64,000 bases of DNA, from positions 7,423,441-7,487,440 of the forward strand of contig JARWIR010000016.1 of the NCBI GenBank assembly GCA_029959085.1. Direction: 5' to 3'. Below the pieces are notes generated by a model. That model saw nothing but the letters and a program-made list of their open reading frames with translations, did not search any database and had not been told where the DNA came from. This DNA comes from Nemophila menziesii (lineage: Eukaryota; Streptophyta; Magnoliopsida; Boraginales; Hydrophyllaceae). Shown one piece after another: positions 56,831 through 64,000 of this stretch (position 1 is its first letter; every line of letters begins with the position of its first letter). The position numbers and the translations under genes were made by a program.

Positions 56831-59304
56831 CGCCGCCAGAGAGAGAAAGTTACGGATTGAGCTTATAAAAGAGATATAGAGCTATTAATTCCGAATTTCA
56901 TAAACCTCAAGCCTCTTTCTCTTCTCCAAAACTCTCCTAAAGCTCATAAAAACCTTCACCTAACATCCAAACACTACCAAATCACCATCCAAAGCCTTCC
57001 CTACATCATTACAAAGAAGATTCAAGCACCCGAATCATATCAAAACACCTAGAAACGGAGAATCGAAGCCATGAATTTCAAAATCTTTTCCCAAAATTCC
57101 TTAAACCAATATCACCAAAGCTTGGTTCAATCATACCCACATGGAGAATTGTCATCCTAACACCTTTCCTAACCAAAATAAAGCTTGTTCCACCTATGAT
57201 CATAAAGTACAAATTTCAAGAGTGTTCAAAGCTTTGAGTTGGGGGTCAAAAGAGATGATGAAGAGAATAAAGAAATTATCAAGTGTTACGGGATATGAAG
57301 AATCAAAGCAAGGTATTGGGTAAGATCTAGAAGATTTCAATTGAGATGGGTACTAGTTTGGGAATAAATTACAAGGTAAATCGGATCAAGAGAATAGAGG
57401 AAAGCTAGCTGTGGTAAATTCAAAGAACAAAAAGGTTTTAACTTTCATAAGGAAGACACCACAACCTCTACAATCAATATCCATCTACCCAAGATGAACA
57501 AAAGCTTCTGGGACGCTAGTAGCTATGTTCAAAACATATTCTCGGATGAACAACTGTCACATGAGAGATTATTCAAGAACAAAGTTGGAAGAAGATAAAC
57601 AAGAGATTTCTAGAGTGTGATTGATTGGGATGGAGCATAAGAAGGGAATGCAAAATTGGTGATGCATAGAAGTTTTCATACATGGAAAGCACTGCACCCT
57701 ATTCCGGGTATTGATCAGGCGAGGTAAATAGCCTCGAAGAGTATGTTTTCTTTCTTCCTTACCTTTTCTTTAATGTGCAATATGTGCTAAAATTTTAATT
57801 TCTTTTATTTTATTTTCGAGTCTTTTCGAGTCGTGGGGACACGGCTCATTTTTGAGTTGGGGGTGTGGGGATTCGTTGTCTCTCATCTCCATTTTTCTGT
57901 TTGTTAGGTAAAATTAAAATTTTTGAGAAGGTTTAGATGTATGTAGAGTGTGTTTAATAGCTTGAAAGCATAAACTCAGTAAGTTAATGATAGAAAGTAG
58001 TATGTTGATGAGCTATTTTATTTTGTATGCTTTGAAGTATTTGCAGGAAAACACACATTGATAGTAAAGAAAAGATTAGTGAGCAATGCGATAGAAAGTA
58101 TGTTCGATCTCAGGGAACCTTGAGAAGTGTGTAGGCCGTGAGATCCAAGCTAGTGACAAAAATCATTTGATGAAAGTGCTAAAGGTAAGAAAATAACGAA
58201 ATTGCATAGTGTAGAAAGTGATTAAGGTGATTCTTTCATATTGAAGCCCTTGAAGCCTTTTTATACCTTCTCACCTTGTGATTTTTGATTTTATATGCTA
58301 TATCCTTCTCAGCCCCTTCTAGCCTTTCTAAAGCCTTTTTATTTAAACACATTATAAGCCATATCCCTTTAGATTATAGGACTTTTCCATATGACCCGCA
58401 CTCGAATCGCGATGCATAGACAGTTGTTTTAGAGCTTGAGTTTGGGGTGGTGGGTCCACCATTATGGGAATTGTTATTGGGTTGGGATTTTTGAGCTGAT
58501 TAATTATGCTCTGTTATTTATATTGATGATGATTCACAAGATTATATTGTAACCCTTTGCCGGGGTAATAGTGAATGAAAAAGAAGCTACGAGCTAAATT
58601 TGCCAATAAGGGCATAAAAATATATATATGAAAAAATAGCGTGATATCTCATCATTAAAAAGAGTCATAGCTAAAGAAATTGATTTGAAAAGAAAATATA
58701 TATATTCGTACCGGCAAAGTGGAATTTTTAAGTGAACATCTTATGCTTCAATTGGGTTATTGGGGATGCTAAATTGTGCATCAAAGAAATCATTGGGTTG
58801 AGTGAGAAACGTTTTATGAGAGTAACTCAAGCTCTAGGGCGATTCGTTGATGGCTAGTGAGGAGAGAGCCAAAAACTCACTCTAAATTATCCAAATATAC
58901 TTATCATACCGTCCCTAAGCCTACATTACAACCTTAAAGACCTTTTGATTCTTTGCTATGTAATTGAGAAGTGATTGAGCCAATAGAGAGTAGTTAAATG
59001 GATCTTTGGATACTAGTAAAGGTCGATGAACAATCTATAGCTTCCTTGGTGAACTGAGTAAAGTTCCTCTCCTTCTTACATTGCGAAACTAATCTGATCT
59101 TGAATTCAAGCCGTGCTGACTGTGGATATGAGAAGTGTACAGGTATGTAGTTTGTGAATATTATTACATGAAATTTTCTGAGTAGTTGCTTTGAGTCTAT
59201 TCTCCATATTCTGCTATCTTCTTCCTTTTGTGCTTAATTGACCTAGGTGTGTATTTAGAGACTTCCCTTTGTTTTTATTTTTATTGTATCGGGACGATAC
59301 AACT

Positions 59305-59319
59305 TTGAGTTGGGGGTCT
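59305..59319 (+). promoter_or_regulatory. Polypurine tract
   Basis: TTGAGTTGGGGGTCT directly before the 3' LTR; expected start of plus-strand DNA synthesis. Confidence 0.7.
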
Positions 59320-60819
59320 TGATGTCTCCTCATTTGTGATAGATTTATATTAGGATGAGACATCATTTTTAGTGATTTAGAAGTCATTATAGTCGATTTT
59401 CTTGAGAAATGCTACACTTTCCTATTTTGAATCTTGATTTAGTAAAATAATATTTTTAGAGCATATTGGGTTTAATTATTTATTTAGTGTGAAGCTTTAA
59501 AGATAATTATGGAGATTAATTAGATTCCAAGTCAAAGACTACAAGATATGGAAAGAGATAGACATGGTAATTGGAGATAAGGAAATAAAAGCTAAAAACA
59601 TGGAAAAGGAAAACCTGCCTTAATCCTGAATTTCTGCACCTACGACCACAAATCAGCTTATATCTCAAAAACGGTGAGGAATTTGGAGAAACGGTCAAGA
59701 GCAAAGTTGAAGAGCTTTCCGAGACGATCAATTTGGTATATTCACACGCGTCAAACGGATGAATATCGAAGCTGTTAGAGCCAAAAGAAGATCGGACCTG
59801 ATTTCATGTTTTTAGGGTTACGAATTTGAGTTGGGCTTGGAGTCCACCACTTACTTCTCCTTCAAGAAAACGAATTAGGGCTTCCAAGATACCTATAAAT
59901 ACACCCTCTTATCATTGTAAACATGTCCTTGCTCAGTTCTAAACATTAGCTTAAATTATAAACAATAGCTTAGTCCTTTACATTAATATTCATCCTTAGA
60001 ATCAAGCTATTCATTCAAGAAGCAAGCTGACCTGTAGAGGAAGACAAGAAGAAGAAGATTGGAGACTGACAAACTCCTCTTCTACATCTCACCTTCTCTA
60101 TATTTAGAGTAATTAGCTATAGATCTATTCTTAACCATATTTCTAAGCTTTTATTCTGTAAGTTTTACTTTTAATTGTTGGATTATTATTTTGTCTTTAA
60201 ATACTATTTGTTATTTTAATTGATTGAGCTTGGCGTATATTGTTATTATGTGTTTTGACTTATTGTTACACCTTAGATTTGGCCAATCTTAGGATTATTC
60301 TTAGTTATTGACAACACCACATAATCGTCTAGTTTTGATCCTTTGCTTAACTAGATAGCCATCAAGGTTTGATTTAATCACCAATCATTACTTAGGAATC
60401 CCTAGTAGTGGAGAGGTTGCTCCTAAGCCTAGAAGGCTAGGTAGAATTTAGAATCCTGGTTAATATATAATGCTTAATCTGTGACAGGTTAGAATAACGA
60501 TTTAGTAATAGACTCATATTAGTAATCCTAATCTATTAGACTTACATTCATATTTATTTATCTGCATTCATATTTGTTTATTTCATTTCAGATATTTATT
60601 TCTAGTTTTTATATTTTATTCTAAAACATATAAATTCATCTACGATTGTTAAATATAAGTAGATCTAACGGATACAATCCCTGCGAACGAACTTGACTTA
60701 TCATTAAAACTTGCAAACGATCTGTGATACTTGCAGTGAGTTCCGTGGTTCTCAAGGGTGTGTGCTCTTTATTATTATTCTTATTTATCTATTTATTTAT
60801 CACACCTTTGCCCCTACCA
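59320..60819 (+). repeat. 3' LTR, 1500 bp
   Basis: Same start, end and length as the 5' LTR, with no mismatch noticed by eye. Confidence 0.97.
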
Positions 60820-60824
60820 CCCTT

Positions 60825-61741
60825 TAATAAAAGCTGCCTGTGTCGGGGAGACAATTTCGTCCATGAATGTTTGTAACCTGTTAGCTAACATTTTTGCAAT
60901 AATCTTATATCCAAAGTTTACACATGAAATAGGTCGATAGTCTCCGATGCCTTCTTGGACATTCCCTTTGGGAATTAGAGTAATCAGAGTTTCGTTTAAT
61001 TTGTCGAGAGATATATTGTTATTAAAGAAATCTTGTATCATAAGGAAAACATCGAACTGAATAATATGCCAATATTCTTGATAAAACTTACCATTTAAGT
61101 CGTCCGGTCCTGGCACCTTGTTTGGGGACATATCAAAGACTGCTTTCTTTGTTTCTTCCATAGTCGGAGGACGGGTGAGAATATCATTCATTTCCTGTGT
61201 GACTTTTCGTGGGATTCCTTCGAGTGCATCGTTCATTAGTCCGTGGCTTCGTTCTTTGAATAGGTCTGAGTAATATTCTTGGAAACCGTTACGAATATCT
61301 GACACCTCTTCCATCCATACACCCCGTATTGTTTTTAATACGATGTATTCTATTTATATTTCGTCGGCAGATTGTTGCTAGGTAAAAGAATTTCGTGTTC
61401 TTGTCTCCATATTTAAGCCATGCTTTCCGTGCTCGGTCAAACCAATATTTTTCTTCTGCCTCGTACGCCTTTTGAATGTCCTCCTTAATCTCCATTTGTT
61501 CTTGTAATAGTGTTGTCGTCATCTGTTGTGTTTCCAGGAATTCCAACCTTTCAGTTAACCGTTTTATCTTTAGTGTATTATTCTTGAAGGTGCGATTACT
61601 CCATGTCTTAAGGGAGGCGATTGTGTTATCCCGTTTTACTACAAATACTGGTAACGAGGGGACAAGCCCCATTTCTCCCCACGCTCTTCGAATCACACCT
61701 TCGCATTGTTCGTGTTCTATCCACACCTTCAAGTTCAATTG
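60825..61741 (-). mobile_element. LINE, 5' part of the split copy (reverse transcriptase start)
   Basis: Continues the LINE of 49,775-52,312 beyond the LTR element; the frame is cut inside the AFIKG motif, which resumes at 52,312. The frame 61314-60814 contains AVFDMSPNKVPGPDDLNGKF and LITLIPKGN then DYRPISCVNF. The frame 61738-61289 contains WFDRARKAWLKYGDKNTKFF, the linker between endonuclease and reverse transcriptase. One frameshift near 61,300 separates them. The endonuclease is absent, so this LINE was 5'-truncated on insertion. The 5' end is near 61,735; I could not settle its target duplication. Confidence 0.88.
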
Positions 61742-61824
61742 ATGTTATTATGAGCAGGCTAGTAGGGACGGGTCCCGATAAAACTTTGGAGAACGAAAAA
61801 TTATAACAATGAGCAAGGTTGAGG
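61742..61824. other. Short unassigned spacer
   Basis: About 80 bp between two LINE insertions. No signature. Confidence 0.4.
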
Positions 61825-61834
61825 GTCATAGGCT

Positions 61835-62555
61835 TTTTTTTTTTGACATTTGGGTGGGGTGGGGGGGGGGTGTCGAGACACCCCAAAGTACATCTAAGCT
61901 GTCATCCAATCCCTAATTTACTTAATCTAGAGGATAAGTCGAAAATACTGGGAGTATTTCGACGAAATTCCGTTGCCCCGTGCCTAGCTTCTTTTGCAAG
62001 TTTATCCGCTTTGTTGTTGAGCTTTCTATTAATGTGGCGGAAAGTGATCTGCCCCAACTCTTCGGCATTTTGGATAATCTTGTAAAGGATGGGTTGGATA
62101 TTCCAACGTGCAGCTGACACCTGTTTTGTACCTTGAATGACCTCAAGGTTATCGGAGAAGATAGTAATTCTTTTTCTTGGGAAGATAGCTCCTATTTGAG
62201 TAGCCTTGAGTACTGTCTCTGTTTTCCCTTCCAAAGCTGAATTACAATTGGTGTTGTGGTTGTGTTCAAATATACTACTTCCAATGTTGTCAACACCGAT
62301 AATAGCTACCCCAGTAGGTTCCCACTTGTTATTAAACGAAGCATCGCAAAAAAACGACAGATCTTGATTCTCCTCCATACTATTTATGTTTTCGTTTTCC
62401 ATTTCTGATTTCTTGAAATCTTTGTAGTTTTCAGCTATCCAGTTTATTCCATGGATATCTTGCATTAATTTTATTGAAGCTATATTTATTCCTTTACTAC
62501 ATACAGTAGCGTCTTCATGTATAGCTTTCATCTTTACTTTCCATATGTTTTCGTT
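61835..62555 (-). mobile_element. 5'-truncated LINE, RNase H domain only
   Basis: Poly-A tail as a T-run at about 61,835-61,845 and a 10-bp duplication GTCATAGGCT (61825-61834, 62556-62565). The open frame 62531-61902 (209 codons) encodes a full RNase H domain: FFCDASF, ALEGKTETVLKA, IFSDNLEVIQGTKQ and KADKLAKEARHG. The frame is intact and goes to the natural end of ORF2 (RLSKLGIG, like the LINE at 49,849). A clean example of severe 5' truncation. Confidence 0.93.
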
Positions 62556-62653
62556 GTCATAGGCTCAAAAAATATTTTGAAGGTTTTTTTAAATTTAAGA
62601 AAGATTTTGGAGAAGAATTTTAAATAGAGTAATGATATTTGTCACTTCTTTTT

Positions 62654-62772
62654 TTTTTTTTTTTGTTACATAAGAGAGCCACTTTGGACTCGGAGTCGTT
62701 GACTCGGTTCGAACCTGCACCACTAGATTGGTAGACCAAGGCCCTGGCCAGTGAGCTAATCCCATCTGGTTT
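62654..62772 (-). mobile_element. Short tRNA-derived SINE
   Basis: A minus-strand insert with a T-run at its left end (poly-A of the SINE) and a 17-bp duplication ATTTGTCACTTCTTTTT (62637-62653, 62773-62789). On its own strand it begins AACCAGATGGGATTAGCTCA, where an A-box-like sequence is expected, and has the B box GGTTCGAACCGAG at 62715-62703. About 108 bp plus tail. It is not a functional tRNA gene: no cloverleaf or CCA-proximal acceptor pairing is evident. Confidence 0.88.
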
Positions 62773-62789
62773 ATTTGTCACTTCTTTTT

Positions 62790-63275
62790 ACTTCATCTTT
62801 ATATCACTTTCTACGTGAAGGTTTCAAACACTCATCAGAGTGTTTCTCTTTCCTAATTACTTTTTTTTCTCTATTTAATTTAATAGCACATAAAATGACA
62901 CATAAGGAATGATATAAAGGTAAACTAAAAAAAGATAGACAAATGTTATTAGTCTTTTAAATATAGGAGATGAAATTAGACTTGAAGACGAAAGTTTATT
63001 ATTCTTTTTAAAAATTTGCTAAAATTGTTTTCGGATAACTTTTCACCGTGTCCTAAGATTGGAGAGAGCGACCGCCTCTCAAACCTCCCTCACACGTCAC
63101 ACCCACTGTGAACAAGGCACTATTAATAAGTCAAGCATGAAGAAAAATGCAGAATCTACATTCTCTAATTTTTATTATTTAAATAAAAAATTAAACTATT
63201 ACACAAGAGTGTGGATATGGTTAGGAAACCCAACCAATGCGTATAAATTAACCCAAAACTAGATGGATTGTTGTT
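62790..63275. other. Non-coding spacer
   Basis: AT-rich, no frame of note, no repeat recognised. Confidence 0.5.
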
Positions 63276-63276
63276 T

Positions 63277-64000
63277 CTTTTTTTTTTTTTTTTTTTGTCA
63301 GGTAATTAAAATTAAGTTACAACCGTTTTAATGCATCCATTAAGAATACTATACTATCATCTATATTCCTAGTCTTCCAATTTTCCATATCGCCATTCCT
63401 TCGTACAAATTTCGCCGCATGATCCGCAATCGTATTATGCTCCCTTTTTATGTGTCTAACCTTCCATTCAGGAAATTTAGCGATCCATTGCCAAATCCGT
63501 TCATACACCGGCCGGATCGTCCAGTCAATTCCTGTCCTTTTGATGATACCTTGGGCTATTTCAAGGTTATCAGTGTAGAAGATAGCTCTCCTACTGTCTA
63601 GAATTTCAGAAGCCTTCATGGCCTGCACAATTGCCCATGCCTCACCTTCCTTTGCACTCTTAAATAGACCCTTCCTGCACTGCTTACTAATTATTTGTTT
63701 GTTCCCGTCTATTCCGATCGAGGCTATTCCTGCTTGTTCTTGATCTCCAGAGAAGGAGGTGTCATTATACCAAATTATATCTGCTTGTTCCTCTGCTGTG
63801 GTTATATTTGATGTGATTTCCGGCTGTCTTACTCTTTGGATATTGCGTTCTCCTATTTGACCTTGACTCGTACCATAGAGCCTGTCGACCATTCTATTCG
63901 AATTATTTATAATTTCTGAAATATCCCATTCTTTGGTTTCGAAGAAGCCTTTCATTTTGGCTTTCCACAGATTCCAGAGCGTAACGATCAAATTGCTAAC
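63277..64000 (-). mobile_element. LINE 3' end, RNase H domain, cut by window edge
   Basis: Poly-A tail as a T-run at about 63,278-63,297, then the frame 63991-63317 (224 codons, open at the window edge). It contains LWNLWKAKMKGFFETKEW, the RNase H blocks YNDTSFS, KEGEAWAIVQAM and FYTDNLEIAQGI, and a last block IADHAAKFVRRNGD. Most similar in layout to the copies at 6130-6858 and 23373-30655. The remainder lies beyond 64,000. Confidence 0.9.

Larger units (their letters stand above)
56167..59319 (+). other. 3' non-coding region of the LTR element
   Basis: No long frame on either strand. It holds a GC-rich hairpin cluster at 56,470-56,830 (separate entry), an AC-rich stretch (56,890-57,160), and three copies of TTGAGTTGGGGGT (57234-57246, 57852-57864, 59305-59317), the last being the polypurine tract. 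Athila-type elements may carry an env-like frame in this place; none is seen here. Confidence 0.7.
52313..60819 (+). mobile_element. Young Athila/Tat-type LTR retrotransposon lacking polymerase, 8.5 kb
   Basis: Two 1500-bp LTRs (52313-53812, 59320-60819) with TG...CA ends and a 5-bp duplication CCCTT (52308-52312, 60820-60824). Reading the LTRs side by side I saw no difference, so insertion was recent. A tRNA-Asp-type primer site and a polypurine tract are in place. The only coding region is a 741-codon gag-protease frame; reverse transcriptase, RNase H and the integrase core are missing, so the element is non-autonomous. About 3.15 kb of non-coding sequence separates the frame from the 3' LTR. 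It sits in the reverse-transcriptase region of an older LINE. Confidence 0.95.

Noticed and set aside
62690..62772. Possible tRNA gene
   Set aside because: A B box is present, but with a poly-A tail, a 17-bp target duplication and no convincing cloverleaf it is a SINE.

Overview
The window looks like AT-rich nuclear DNA from a flowering plant, probably a eudicot. It holds three intron-containing genes of the plant pathogen-related protein family (the barley PRp type) in a dense bed of plant transposable elements: L1-type LINEs with a C-terminal RNase H, Mutator-like elements with 9-bp target duplications, hAT, CACTA and Stowaway-like MITEs, an Athila/Tat-type LTR element, a solo LTR and a tRNA-derived SINE. 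No bacterial-type operon, CRISPR array, rRNA or functional tRNA gene was seen. The species cannot be named from the sequence alone.

Positions 1-31,400 are a direct segmental duplication. Unit A (window start to about 11,786) and unit B (about 12,600 to 31,378) share the same order: LINE 3' fragments, a pathogen-related protein gene on the minus strand, a long LTR-like tract and a nested Mutator-like element. Each unit then gained its own insertions, and the other unit supplies the empty site. Unit A has a CACTA MITE (1914-2241), a fold-back MITE (2304-2504), a solo LTR in intron 1 of the gene (3689-5211), a LINE fragment (about 6130-6858) and a GC-rich MITE (7039-7408). Unit B has a Mutator-like element in intron 2 of the gene (16135-17848) and a near-full-length LINE (23373-30655). 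The A and B genes encode the same 234-residue protein. A third, diverged gene (236 residues) is at 36035-36947.

Positions 31,400-46,000 carry Mutator-like elements of two families (31472-32948, 33114-34684, 38183-39772, 40258-41944, 44005-45922), each bounded by a 9-bp duplication that is perfect in four of the five. One sits inside a hAT element with a perfect 8-bp duplication (40239-42500). Two carry fragments of host genes: a pentatricopeptide repeat and the C-terminal part of an IDM3/ACD22.3-like alpha-crystallin-domain protein. This marks them as Pack-MULE-like.

Positions 46,000-64,000 are AT-rich sequence followed by nested retroelements: a LINE (49,775-61,741) split by a young 8.5-kb LTR retrotransposon (52313-60819; two 1500-bp LTRs with no difference seen, coding only for gag, protease and an integrase-tail remnant), then two further LINE 3' fragments and a short SINE.

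The most unusual items are the 330-codon ORF upstream of ORF1 in the unit B LINE, the polymerase-less gag-protease LTR element with a GC-rich hairpin cluster, the gene-capturing Mutator-like families with shared promoter-like heads and subterminal repeat arrays, and the defence-type element array (W-box and G-box cores) that a solo LTR placed in intron 1 of the unit A gene.
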